Shown here: positions 48,715-61,500 of the stretch, one piece after another
Layout of the letters: every line of letters starts with the position of its first letter
How positions within the stretch are numbered: position 1 is the stretch's first letter
Source: Fagopyrum homotropicum
Taxonomy: Eukaryota > Streptophyta > Magnoliopsida > Caryophyllales > Polygonaceae
Direction of reading: 5' to 3'
NCBI GenBank assembly: GCA_033239125.1
Contig: BSWB01000001.1
Location: 23,153,501-23,217,500 of the forward strand
Length of the DNA: 64,000 nt
The notes under the pieces: generated by a model
Seen by the model: only the letters and a program-made list of their open reading frames with translations
Told to the model about the DNA's origin: nothing
Databases searched by the model: none
Program-made: the position numbers and the translations under genes

Positions 48715-49084
48715 TAGGATCACGAAAGAACATGTTATATGATAAGAAATAAGAATGTATCTGAAGCGTCGGATTAAATAATCAACGTTCATTATTTAAA
48801 CATGATTTAACATGTTTAAATGGTAAGCATGCAATCTATTTATTAGAGTATATAATTAAGACATTTATAATATTGTTATCAAAGAAATAAAATATATTGT
48901 GCTTGCAATTAAACATGTACATTCTAATTGTATCACTTTACTCGATTTCAATGTCCATCTGCACGAATGAATAAATCATTATATTTATGAATTATAGAAC
49001 CAATTCTAAATATATTAATATATTTCTCATGCAACATGTATAGACTATTCATTTCGAATGTCTTCATCGTAAAATATGTGAATT

Positions 49085-49290
49085 TTGTTGCACGTGTATA
49101 TGCAAATGCAATCAACTTACATAACCCAAAACGTATCATCTATTTACGCATGTAAAGAGACAAGAAATATGTGAATTTTTTTGCACATGTATGTGCAAAT
49201 GCAAACAAGGTTAATTTTGTTGCACCTGAACGTGAAAATGCAAACAACCTTAAGATTTGGTTGCACGTGTATGTGCAAATGCAAACAGTG
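49085..49290. repeat. Four imperfect repeats of a ttgcac-gtgcaaatgcaa motif
   Basis: Near 49085, 49170, 49213 and 49258 the word ttgcacgtgtatgtgcaaat recurs with variants, spaced about 43-85 bp. Each contains an inverted ttgcac...gtgcaa pair. The role is unknown. Confidence 0.7.
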
Positions 49291-50221
49291 GTGCCTATAT
49301 TTTTGTGCAAGTGCATGTATTCGTGCATACGGTATATTCATAAAGTTCGGGTTGAATTTTTTCTTGGGCAAATTTGATTAATAGGCTATTTTGAGAAATC
49401 ATGATAGTAAGTAGACTTTTTTATTTTTTGTTGAGTAACTAGACCCTTTTTTTTTTTAACCGTTCAACTCCATCAACCCTAATTCTCCTATCCTCTCCTC
49501 TTTCCTCTCTGGTAGCCGCAACTTCTCAGCTCTCTCTCTCTCCGTTTCTCTCCTTCGATCTGAATCTGAATATGAACACAACCATTCCTCTCCTTCGATC
49601 GATCTGAATCTGGACTCAATGAAGCTCTACAACCCTTTCTCTCCCATCTGAATCTCGACTCAACCCTTCCTCTTCCTCTACGTGTTGATGGTAGATCTAG
49701 ATCTGGTTTATCGACTAATGAAGGCTCCGACGGCGTAGATGCTAGATTAGAAACCGCGCCGGATCTACAAACCACATTACTTGGACCAAGCACAAGCTGT
49801 TTCTTAGGGGAAACCGGCGTCAAGCTTGTGGCCAAGAAAAGTAGCCCTGTCACGGACACTGGAAACTAGTCAAAGCTGTACCAAACGGCCATGGTCTTCA
49901 ACTCCCCAGGTTCATACCAATTCAAAATCTCTGAAAACGGAACTTACATGCAAATTTGGCTGGCACCATTCATTTATCTAAGTCTTTTTTCTACAGTAGA
50001 CACCATTCACTTATCTAAGTCTTTTTTCTACAGCAGATGCTTGTGAGGTGGCATCACATTTTGTCTTCAGATGACACATATATTTGGTCTTGTATTTGGA
50101 GGCTCCCAATCACGATGAAGATCAAGCCAATTTTAACAAAATGTTGGAGCTTTCTTATAAATAAGATAGTTAATATATGTTCAAGAATTACAAACTGTTG
50201 CCTATTAATTTCAGAATCTTT

Positions 50222-50715
50222 TTTTAGTATATTTAAATTTATGGTATGTATATTTCTAGTATGTAAAATTTCTGATATGTAAAATTTCTGGTATGTAGAT
50301 TTCTAGTATGTAAGATTTCTGCTATGTAAAATTTCTAGTATGTAGATTTTTGGTATGTTAAATTTTTTGTATGTTAAATTTTTGGTATCTTAAATTTTTG
50401 GTATGTAGATTTTTGGTATGTTAAATTTCTGGTATGTAAAATTTCTGGTATATAGATTTTTGGTATTTTAAATTTCTGGTATGTAAAATTTTTTGTATGT
50501 AAAATTTCTGGTATGTAGATTTTTTGTATGTTAAATTTCTGGTACGTAATTCTGGTACATAAAGTTTCTGGTATATTAAGTTTCTGGTATGTAAATTTTA
50601 TACTATGTAATGTTTCTGGTATGTCTGGTATGCTAAGTTTCTGGTATGTTAAATTTCTGGTATGCTAAGTTTCTGGTATGTTAAGTTTTTGGTATGTTAA
50701 GTTTCTGGTATGTGA
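50222..50715. repeat. Minisatellite, about 16-18-bp unit (tttctggtatgtaaaa)
   Basis: Nearly 30 consecutive copies with single-base and length variants (tttttggtatgttaaat, tttctggtatgtagat). It begins with tttatggtatgtat and ends before attccagaaaataaaaaa. Not coding. Confidence 0.95.
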
Positions 50716-51216
50716 AATTCATTCCAGAAAATAAAAAATAAAAAAATAAAAAAGACAATAAAAAAATAAAATAAAAAACAAATTCAGTAATTAAAAATAT
50801 TAAAACTTTCACTTACATTACAAATAACAAATATTTTTTTTTAAATGAGAAGGGTTAATTATTTTTATCTACCATTAAATGAAAGTGATAAAAAATTATG
50901 GGGTACATTTACTAAATCATATTCTCAAAAAGGCCTAGTATATCAAATTCTTCCTTTTTTTCTTTAGTTCAAACAGACTACACGAGTACAATAAGTATAA
51001 TAAATGTGATTACATATTAATATTCTTCTTCAGTTCTAACGGCAAAGAGGGTGACATTTGAATACAATATCGTGCTAATAATTGTGTGGATCTAATTTAT
51101 GTACTTCATATCTCAATAGGAAACGTCGAATATTACATGATTAATTGCCTAATTTTATAAACGATCATATCCGATCAAAGAATTTAATAATGTTCAGGTA
51201 CGATTCAATTAATGCA

Positions 51217-51838
51217 GTACGGCCGTGCGGCCGACCGTACGGGCGACACGTGTCCCGAATTTTTTTTTTAAATTTTTTTTTTCCGGAAACGAATGAAAAT
51301 TTGTTTGAACTACCATGTTATAATTTATGCACTATTCTCCTATAAACTTTGAATTATTCCCATATAATCTATGAACTATTACTTTTTAATATAATACATG
51401 AACTATTCTATTATAATTCATGAACTATCCCATAATAAGTTTTGAACTATTACTTTCACTCCTTTATAAATTTTGCACTTTGAACTATTCTATTATAATT
51501 TATGAACTATTCTATTATAATTCATGAACTATCCCATAATAAGTTTTGAACTATTACTTTCACTCATTTATAAATTTTGGATTATGAACTATTCTATCAT
51601 GATTGATGAACTATTCCTTAATAAGTTTTGAACTATTACTTTCATTCCTTTATAAATTTTACACTATGGACTATTCTATTATAATTCATGAACTATCCTT
51701 TTATAAGTTATGAACTATTCCATAATAAGTTTTGAACTATTACTTTCACTCGTTTTTTTTTAAAAAAAAACTCGTTCAGAAATTTTTATTTTTTATTTTT
51801 TTTCCCGGGACACGTGTCGGCCGCACGACCGTACCGGA
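51217..51838. mobile_element. MITE/foldback with GC-rich inverted ends
   Basis: The left end gtacggccgtgcggccga, with cgacacgtgtcccg nearby, and the reversed right end ggtacggtcgtgcggccg with acacgtgtcccggg form inverted repeats of about 40 bp. The left copy has a short cgtacgggc insert. The core is AT-rich, with a repeated gaactattctattataattc-type word about every 60-100 bp. Flanks are taatgca and taatgtg, so any TSD is decayed. Confidence 0.7.
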
Positions 51839-52091
51839 ATAATGTGCCTTACTTGAACAACACCCTATATGCACACTACTCGTGCAGTACTTAAACATGT
51901 ATAATCACAAACGTGCTCGTCTTTTATGATATAATTTCATGAACGCACGTGATATAATTTCATGCATGATCCAACTTTAAAAAATGGTATTGGCCTAAAA
52001 ATGAAGAGTCTTCTCGAATGAATATACTCACGTACGACTAGGTTATTGCAAGCGTGCATAATATATGTTCAAACCATACGACTAACTAAAA

Positions 52092-55000
52092 GGGAAATTC
52101 CGGATGGTACCCTCGTGGTTTGGGGTATTTCGAATTTTGCCCAAGAGTTTTTTTAAGTTCGGATGGTACCCTTAAGTTTATGCTGTTTTCCGAATTTTGC
52201 CCAAATTCATTACACTTTTTTAAATTCCATTAAAAATATACAAAAAAAAATTAAATTAAATTAAAAAACATATTAAAATAGAAAGAATAATTTATTTATT
52301 TTAAAAATAAAGTAAAACAGTAATTTTTTTTTAAAAAAAATATTTATATTAATTTAAAAATAAATAAATTAGATATTTTTAAAAAATTCAAAAAAATCAG
52401 TGTTTTATTTATTTTAAAAATAAATAAATTGGATTAGCATTTTTTTAAGAAAATCTAAAAACATAAGTGTTATACTTTATTTAAAAAATAAATAAAATAA
52501 GGACTCTTTTAAAAAAATTTTAAAAAAAAATCACTGTTTTAATTTATTATTAAAATAAATAAATAATTTTTTCTATTTTATTTATTTCACAAAACTACAA
52601 GAAAGAAAATAAAGTAATATTAAAAAATAAAAAAAATAGAAAACTGATTTATTTATTTTAATAATTGTAACATCCAAATTTTAGGCGTGTTCTCGATAAG
52701 TATCTTTCCGTATATTTATTGAAATTTTAATAGCTTAAATAATTTTACGAGTATTTTTCGTCGTAAATTAAGAATTTCAAGTATATAAGTAGCGATAAAT
52801 ATTATTACCCGTAAATATAAATTATTGTTTTAATCACGTAAATAGTTTATGAGAATGGCTTCTATATCCCGATGTATATTTTTACGAGTTTATTTACATA
52901 TTAATTTTCGTATTTTAGAAGAAAAGAAAAAGAACAAAAATTTTCGACCCAAAAATTCGGTTCCCTCGAGTTAGTTCATTTTATTTTAATTGTTTTCCAC
53001 CTCCGTGCTTTTGGCACCTTGTGCAGCCCACCTACTCCTACCTCTACTCTCTTGTCTCTATCACGCAACACCCCTGCTTTTCCCCTTGTGCAAGCCTAGT
53101 GACTAGCAGCTCTCTCTCCCTCTTCACACTCCAGCTTCCTCTCAGCTTCTCAAGGTCTCCAACTGCTGCCCTCTCCCCTCATCTCTCCCGTCCTCACCAC
53201 CACCCCTATCTTCCCCTACGCCTGAAGCCACACCGAGCTATCGCCCATCTCTGTTTCTTACACCACCGAAGTCCCGGCGAGCCTGCTACTCCTCTCGATC
53301 TTCTCCCTTTCTGCATCCACCATGGGGAATCACGCTGGAGAAGGAGCCCAGCAGCCGTGAAGTACCTTGCCGCCCCACCGCCGTCTCGCCGGATCCCCTC
53401 TGCACTCTCCCTCTTTCCATCGCCTCACCTGCTCTCCCTGTCGCAGGGAACCCGACGGCCTGGAGCCACCCGCTGCCACGTCTGCCCCAGGAACGAGCCG
53501 GAGACGCCGCCTCCTTGCTACCACTAGCCCCGCAGCCTCGCTCCACACCCGCACTTCCGGAGGAGCCGCCGCCAAGGTGCACCGGTACAGCCTCTTCTCT
53601 AGCGCCGCAATCGATCTATCAGTTTACAGGAAACCCTTTTGGTGTTAATTAAATCGGGCAACCCTCTTTCTCAGTGTAATTACATTACATAACCCATATT
53701 TATGTTTTGCATATATGACCCAACTTCTGGATTTTGGCAATGTTATCCCTGTTTGTTTAAATTACAGATTTGTGCCCAGATTTTTAAATGTAGCAATTAT
53801 ACCCTCCTGCAGATTTTATTTACATCATATGGCCCATATTTTTATTTGCGATTTAACCCACATTTACAAGATTGTATATTTTGCCCGGAGAATGGTTTAA
53901 CGGTTTTGTTTATCCTTGGCTTTGAGAACGAGTTTTACCATTGGGTTTATGATGTTGTTTAGATGCCCGGAAAATATAAATACGGATTTTATATTCGGTT
54001 CATGGTTCAAGTTGTAATTTCGGGTTTAAGACCAAGTGGTTTAATTTCATATTTTGCCCGGAAGGGTTTGACGAGTTTTAACGCTGGCTTTTGAAAACGG
54101 GTTTTCCTTAGATTTATTTATATGATATATTCCGTTCAAGTTTAGCGTATGAGCTAAACTTGTTTAGTTTTGGTGTTAGGTTCGGAAATGACCCCGATAA
54201 TGGCCTAACGAATCCGCATTCGACATCCTTAGATCGTCTTCCGTCTTTTGACGTCATGTGAGTACCCTCTCTTCCGAGTTTATGATCTTATCTCGATTTA
54301 GTTATGCTTAGTATTAGTATCATGTTAGGTTGGATCTAGCATAACTTAGAGTTAATGCCAAGTAGTGACTTTCAACCTTAGGTGAGTTTCGAGGATTTGA
54401 TATTGTTTGATGGATTGATGTTGGTTCTAGACTTGAGGGTTGATGTTATCTTGTGAGGTTGTTTCTGGCTTTAAGTGGTATGATGTTGAGGTTGTGGACT
54501 AGAACGAAAGTATACTAGCCTAGTGTTGTTACCATTGTGATCGTGAGGACTAGGAGGTTGTTATCCTAACATGGTTATGGTTTATGATCTTGCGAAACCA
54601 TTAGGACTAGAAGTCTAAGGACTTCTAGCAGGTGAGAGAGATGTTGATTGTGTGCCTTGTTTTGACCAGGCGTTGAGTGCCTTCCTACGGGAAGTTGAGA
54701 GCGGTGATTAGCGGGATTATCTTTGGGACGAGGTAAGTCTCCGGACTTACTTAGCTCGTATTCCTTGTATTAGCATTGATGTGTGTTTGGTGGTGTGTGT
54801 TTATTCTTTATTGTTTATAACAACTGAACCGGTAATAGGACCACCGACCTTATATTATTTTGGCCCAAGTGTATGATAACGGGCGGTGACATCATCTGCC
54901 TAGCTCTTGCGAGAGTCTAGGAGGTTCTTGGCGACTAGCCCGTGCTGGTTAGACGGTCGGAGGCATCCGTACCGTTCCACGCTGGTAAGTAGGGACCGAG

Positions 55001-55989
55001 GCGGGACCACGGTGGTCTCGTGTCACAAACCTAAGTTGAATTAGAACGGGATACGACCTAATAATAACAAAGATAATAAACCGGGTTGATGTGCTTTTAT
55101 GTATGTTGTATGCTTGTGATGAGATTATTTGTGTATGTGCCTTTCCCATTAATTCTAATGCTTCGAATATGGGCTAACGGTTTTATACCGAATGTTGTAG
55201 ATTGCCTTGCAGGTTAGGAATGCGGCCGAGAGATCCGGAAGGGTGGGCAGCCGGGGTCCGTACATTTTAGGATTGAGTTTTGGGTGGAGTCGAGTTTGAG
55301 TATTGTATATATTGTATGTTGTATGGCGTTTAGTCTTTGGGGTTGTATTTTTCGGCTCAAGTCCCTTGTTGTTTTCCTTTGGGTTTTTCATTTCATTGCA
55401 TAAAAATGTATTTCGGTTTTGGCCTTTATTTGTGCTTTGTTGCAAGATCTGGTGAAATTGTTGTCAGGCTAAGGGTCGGGACCCACTGTGAGGTCCTAAC
55501 CCGTAGCATCCCGATTCTCGCGGATTTGGGGTGTTACAATAATAAATTAAAACAGTGATTTTTTTAAAATTTTAAAAGAATTTTTATTTTATTTATTTTT
55601 AAATAAAGTATCACACTTATGTTTTTAAATTATGTTAAAAAACGATAACCTAATTTATTATTTTTAAAATAAAATAAAACACTGATTTTTTTGAATTTTT
55701 GTAAAATTATCTAATTCGTTTATTTTTAAATTAATATAAAACATTGGTTTTATAAAAAGTTACTGTTTTACTTTATTTTTAAAATAAATAAATCATTGTT
55801 TCTATTTTATTTTATTTTTAATTTTAGTTTATTTTCTTTGTATGTTTTGAATAGATTTTAATAAAAATTTAATGAATTTGGGCAAAATCCGGAAAAGAAT
55901 ATAAACTTAAGGGTATCATCCTTACTTGAAAAAACTGTTGGGCAAAATCCGGAATACCCAAACCACGAGGGTACCATCCAGAATTTCCC
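52092..55989. mobile_element. Foldback MULE-MITE, 9-bp TSD TAACTAAAA, split by a solo LTR
   Basis: Perfect 9-bp flanks TAACTAAAA at 52083-52091 and 55990-55998. The ends are long inverted repeats: gggaaattccggatggtacc on the left, and the same word with few changes on the reversed right. They continue through ctcgtggtttggggta, ttttgcccaa and taaacttaaggg words for about 170 bp, and then loosely through AT-rich arms. Arm A has the empty site (ttactaaaa, 8284-8292). Without the LTR and its TSD the element is about 1.02 kb. No coding content. TSD length and terminal structure fit Mutator-type MITEs. Confidence 0.85.
52666..55538 (+). mobile_element. Solo LTR, 2.87 kb, Tekay/Del-like, TSD ATAAT, inside the foldback MITE
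   Basis: It starts tgtaacatccaaatttt and ends tttggggtgttaca, with ATAAT at 52661-52665 and 55539-55543. The first and last about 14 bp are inverted repeats. Landmarks shared with the other family members are gaggtaagtc...ggacttacttagct (54731), ggcccaagtgtatgataa and ggtcgggacccactgtgagg near the end. 53020-53640 is GC- and CT-rich with overlapping frames on both strands, probably the LTR promoter/leader rather than a gene. No PBS or PPT and no pol are present. Confidence 0.88.
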
Positions 55990-56734
55990 TAACTAAAATG
56001 AATGAATATACTCTTGCACGACTAGGTTAACGAAAGTGTGCATAGATGTATATGCACGACTCCAATTTAAAACGAATGATATCATGCACGACCAGATTAT
56101 TGTGTGCATGTTCAAACCACACAACTAACTAAAACGAATATTATTGAAACATAGAAGCTTTCTCAGACAATGAGAATTATTAATCTGCGCAATTAGTTAT
56201 CATAAATTAATGGCCCGTTATTAGTTTTCATTTACAAAATATATTGTGTCCGCTTATACAGTATTACCATAAGCATAGATACCATAATAAATTACAAATG
56301 AACAATGCCCTTTAATAGCCGATCAATTTTAGTGGGAATGGTTGTGATTTGTCTAATTTCATAAAGTGATTTACTTAATAAAATTGTCAACTAACAATGT
56401 TATTTGTAAGTGCTTCTCTGTCTTGCAACAATTTCAATCTTCGTATCAACTTCATTTTATCGATTCAATTTATTCGAAAAAACTTATGTGATTCTCTTTT
56501 TACGGTAAAAATGTGAGGCTCAAACTGTTCACTAATTTCCAATCGATGTTTTTCTTCCCCTCTTTTTTTGTAATACTTGTTCAACTATTTTTGCGTTGTA
56601 GCTTTGTCTAGTATCGTCGATAATATGATTCATTGTGATTGTAATTCTAATTTGTATATATTTGAACACTTGTTTCTTCTTCCTTTTTTTTTTGTAAAAG
56701 TTTGTTCTAACAATCCAGAATATAACGTTTTGAA

Positions 56735-57700
56735 TAAATTCATTTATAATTGAATTTATAGTTGAACAAGTCGGTATGTTTATATTATTTTGAGCAATAA
56801 TATTTATTAATTTGTTTTCAACTTTATATACTTATGTGTATTGTTACTTTTTTTTCATAAAATCAAGTTTTAAACAAATTAGACATATAGTTAAACAAAT
56901 CAATGTGTTTTATATTATTATGAGCACTAATTATAATTAATTTGTTTTTAACTTAATAGTAAAAAATTTGTTTAACATTTCATAATATCAAGTTTGTAAC
57001 AGATTGGACAAATAGTTGAACAAATTTACTTATAAGACTTGTTCGGAGGTAAGTAGTATATGGATTTAAAGCAGTTTATGGGGTTGAAATTTATCATTTT
57101 TCTTTGAACAGTAGTGTTAGATTAAGCAATTTATTTTGGTTGAAGGAGAAATTTATCACTTTTCAACATACAGCTGAAAGGACCCATAGTGAAACAAATT
57201 AAATCTATAGTTGAACAAATCAGTATATTTATATTATTTTGAACAATAATATGTATTAATTTGTTTACAACTAGATATGTTAAAGTTTATTATTACTTGT
57301 TTCTTAACAAAATCAAATTTTGAGCAAATTAGACATCTAGTTGAACAAATAGTTGTTTCCTCACAACACTTTACATCCGGATAACCGGAGTGACATCGAA
57401 CAAGAAGACTACAACGTTGAGAAGTGAAAGGGAGGGGGATAGAGAGAACTATTACTCATCACATACAAATATTATAACAAATTTTGTTAAAATCAAAATT
57501 TAAACAAATTCGAAAATATTATAACAAAATTTTTAAAAATCAAGTTTTAAACAAGGTAAACAAATCAATGTATTTTATATTATTATGAGCACTATTATAT
57601 TAATTTATTTTTAGCTTAATAGTAAAAAATTGTTTTAGTCAAGTTTTGAACAAATTGGACAAATATTGAACAAATTCACTTATAGGAGAGAGAACTATTA
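56735..57700. repeat. Repeated AT-rich motif (arm B) extending past the duplication edge
   Basis: Copies of the agttgaacaaatcagt / tttatattattttgagcaat unit are near 56755, 56890, 57205 and 57550. The words agagaactattactcatc and acaaatattataacaaattt occur twice, about 249 bp apart (57445 and 57690). No coding content. Confidence 0.65.
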
Positions 57701-58588
57701 CTCATCGCATACAAATATTATAACAAATTTTGTTAAAACCATAAAAAAAAATTATAAAAAAAAAAGGGGGAAACAATGAAGAACCACAACAGTACGACTC
57801 TCAACAAAGGAAGTTGGGTTCTTTGTATTGAGAAATACAAAAGCACAAAAAGAAAGGTCGTTGTAGAACTCATGTGCCGGAAGCACCTTACTTGGAAAAC
57901 AACTACAAACTAAACTTGTTGTCCGCCTGTTTTTTTGTATTGGCTTGGATTATCATGAAGCACTAATAATGGTAGTCCACCTGTTCTTTGTATTGGCTTG
58001 GAGTATCATGAAGCACTAATAATGTTCTGTAAATACAACAAACAAAAGTCATAGGCTGAGTTTGGTAGCGAAAAAATGAAGGGAATTAAGATTATAAGAA
58101 TTAGGAGGATATAATTTTTTTTAATCTCATTTGATAAGGAAACAGTTTTTTTAATCTCATTTGATAAGGAAACGGAGGAGATTATAACATGGAGATTAAA
58201 GAAATTAGATTACGAGAATTGCGTAATCCTATTGAACTGCGATTTGTATAATCCTATTGAACTGCGATTATAAGGACGATTGAAACTAAAATCTCTTTTG
58301 TTTACCACCTCTTTCTTCTTCCATCTCTTTCATTGACAACAAAATTTTAACATACTTTTTTATAATTTTATTCACAATCAATTATTTTACTAAACACTCA
58401 TTTCACTTATTTTCATATTCATCTATTTAAACAAACCAAATGGACCCATAATCAAATAATTGTGATATGGCCCAACTTCAAAAAACATTAATGGTATTAT
58501 GGACGGCTCTTTCCTACAGTAACAGCATTACTCATCTTTCGTCCATCTCTACTTGGGACATTAAAAACAGTGTAATGACGAACTTACC
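57701..58588. other. Intergenic DNA downstream of the ABCF gene
   Basis: There is no gene. Small direct duplications are visible: tgtattggcttgga / atcatgaagcactaataatg (57930 and 57990), aatctcatttgataaggaaa (58115 and 58150) and taatcctattgaactgcgat (58225 and 58250). gctgagtttggtagcg at 58055 resembles a hAT-type MITE end. The last about 150 bp before 58589 are presumably the ABCF 3' UTR. Confidence 0.55.
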
Positions 58589-61500
58589 TTAGGATGAAGC
58601 CTGCAATATCTTCTTGTAGTCATGGAAAGTGCCATGGAAAGGAGTCGCCCTGCCCTCAGACACCACCCACAGCTCATCCACACTGCCTGATATCAAGTGC
58701 TCATCGTGACTTACCTGCAATCGTTGAAATCAACAATCAATGCAGATCATAACTTCCCCATTCTCAATAAAGTTCTGATTGGCAGCATAATTGCAATGAG
58801 GGAAAACTGGTGAAAGCATAAGAAATACCATGAGAATTCCTCCTTGGAATACAAGGAGTCCCTGGATTAGCGCCTCCACAGCATCCAAATCCTATAAGTA
58901 CAGCACATGTTAATCATCCGTGCTTTATGGAAGGAAAACAAATGTTCTTCAAGATAAACGAATATGAAGAAGAGAATAATCTGTGTTTGGAAACTTACAA
59001 GATGGTTTGATGGCTCATCAAGCAATAATAGATGGGGCTTCTTGAATGTAATCTTGGCAAATGCTACTCTACTTTTCTGACCACCTGATTGCGCAGAAAC
59101 AACAGATCTTACAAAACATGGAAATTTTGTCCAACAACTACAGTCTACAGGATAGGCGAAAATTCCCTTCTTTTTTGGGGTTCATGAATCCAATTCCATT
59201 TCTGGAAGTGCTAGTGAGTTACCAGGATACCAACAAAAAACTAAATTAATCAATAAGTTACAAATAAACAATTTACCTGAGAGTGTGTACATAGGCTGAA
59301 GGGCTAGATTTCCTGATATACCGAAAGAGCCCAAGTGCCCTCTCAATTTTTGTTCAGGTACACCCTGCAAAAGTATACAATCAAATGCCAGCTAGTGTGA
59401 TAAAGCACAATTACACACAAGAACACACAATCTTTCAACTAAGCCAAGAGAGAGCCACCAAGCTCAACTAATAAACAATGCTAAAGGTAACCATCGATAT
59501 TCCTCCTCAGCAGATTCTTCTTCAGTATATCATAATTGTCTAGTGGCCACAATTCTTTCTCAATCTCTATGTTCTTCTATCCATATAATTTCATGTGCAG
59601 ATGAGTCTAAAAGCAAATTATATCTTCGGAGGAATGGCAATTCAAATATAGGATAGAATCCCTCAAGCTTCAAAACTTCCACAGCCTATAAGTCAAAACG
59701 AAGCCGATAAAGCTTTAACCTTGAAAAAACATCGCGATTTACAGATCTTACATTTCTGTCTTTGTTACTTTAAAATACTAGTTCATGATTATACACTTCA
59801 GTGTTGTAGATGTTTTAGTTTGAGAGTAATAGAGTATTAAGTATTGTGCTACACAAACTGAATACTCACATTTCATCTTAAAACCCTGATAGCTATCCAA
59901 CTCATGTTAAACCAGAAGATGACATCCAAAAATCAAATAAGAAATGGAACGCTGCAATAAAAAATAAAAAGGCATTCATGTAAGAACTCACAGGGAAGCA
60001 GCGCATCATATAAAGAAGAGGATTGGATGACAAGTCCAGCCCATCAACATGATGTTGACTGAACACAGCTATTCGGACCTGTAGAATCATGTAAAACAAA
60101 GATGAAGATTCAGACCAATTCTTCAGAAATTCATGATCAGACAAACATTACTGGACAAGTAGATTATGCTGAAAGCTGAACTCAGACGCCATTTAGACAA
60201 ACATGCAAGTATGGAACAACTTCGAACATGGAGTATTTAGCATAAATACAATATGGATTATCAAACAACTAAGAACAGAAGTACTACATAAAATGCTGAC
60301 ATTGAACTGGTCAGTAAGTCACAGTAGGTCATATTTTGGCTTAGAAAGCAAGGAAGAAGCAAACTCTAGTAGCTGCTATAATGGGTTAAAGAGGCAAAGG
60401 CAATAAGTTGTAAATACGCAATAGGTATTACTACAATGTAGATTACTGCAAATGATGGAGAAATCCTACAAAAATATATATATATAAAATACATAGCCAC
60501 TACAATTGAAATATTATGTAGCAGTAAATTTTCTTCAAGGAGAGGTAGATGAGTTCAAATTAACTGAATATTGGAAAGTATTACATGATGTGGGAGTAAG
60601 CTATTAGAATAGAAAACTACCTTTGCAGAGCGGAAGACAGTCCCTGAGCTTGGCTGCAGTTCTCCAGCAATCAATTTGAGTATAGTGGACTTTCCAATCC
60701 CATTGGGCCCAACCACTACAACAAGGTGATAGATAAATCCTTAGACAAAATGAGCAGACAAGGATTAGAATATGCACAAAGTTTAAAAAAACAACTCTTA
60801 CTTGCTATACGACTGTCCAGATCTATCCCAAAATTTAAGTTCTTAAACAATAACGGTCCCCCAGCGTACCCAAATGATGCATCACTGTCAAGAGATTAGA
60901 ACAGTCAGGAACTTCTCGAATATAGAATTCAAATCTAGATGCATACTTAGAAATCGGTTTAATTTTATCAAAACACTAGAAAGCTCGCCAAAGCTTGCAT
61001 TTGGCCAGTGTCAAGATCAAAAACATACCTGAAACTTATAATTGGAGGACCAGGCTTATCATCGGGAGTTGGAAACTCAAACTTGTAACTGCAACGAAAG
61101 AATATCAATTTGAGTATCACAACTTCCAAATTTGCATGGCAAGGAAAAAGACAAAATAATTATGCAAAGCACATACTCTGGGTCATTAACAACTGCATCT
61201 ACATGCTCCATCCGCTCCAATGCCTGGAAAGACCACAACAAAGAATTAGAATGACATAAAGCTTGAACTGTCAGACAGTTGACTGCAAATTTGAAAGATA
61301 CATTTAATAGCTCAATAAAGTGGATGAGCTATGCAACATGATTCTCAATAAAAAAAATGAGTATTGATATTTGAGCTGATTTATAAGGGCAATCAGTACT
61401 TTGATTCTTGACTGGACCAGAGCTGCACGCTTCGCATTGTACCGGAACTTATCGATGAAAGCCTGTAACATATAAAGGAAACAATCCAATGTAAAATCTT

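Noticed and set aside
53021..53648. Overlapping long frames on both strands (168, 98 and 93 codons) suggesting a gene
   Set aside because: The stretch is CT/GC-rich, lies wholly inside a solo LTR with perfect TSDs, and the translations are low-complexity Ser/Pro/Arg without a domain. It is best explained as LTR promoter/leader DNA.
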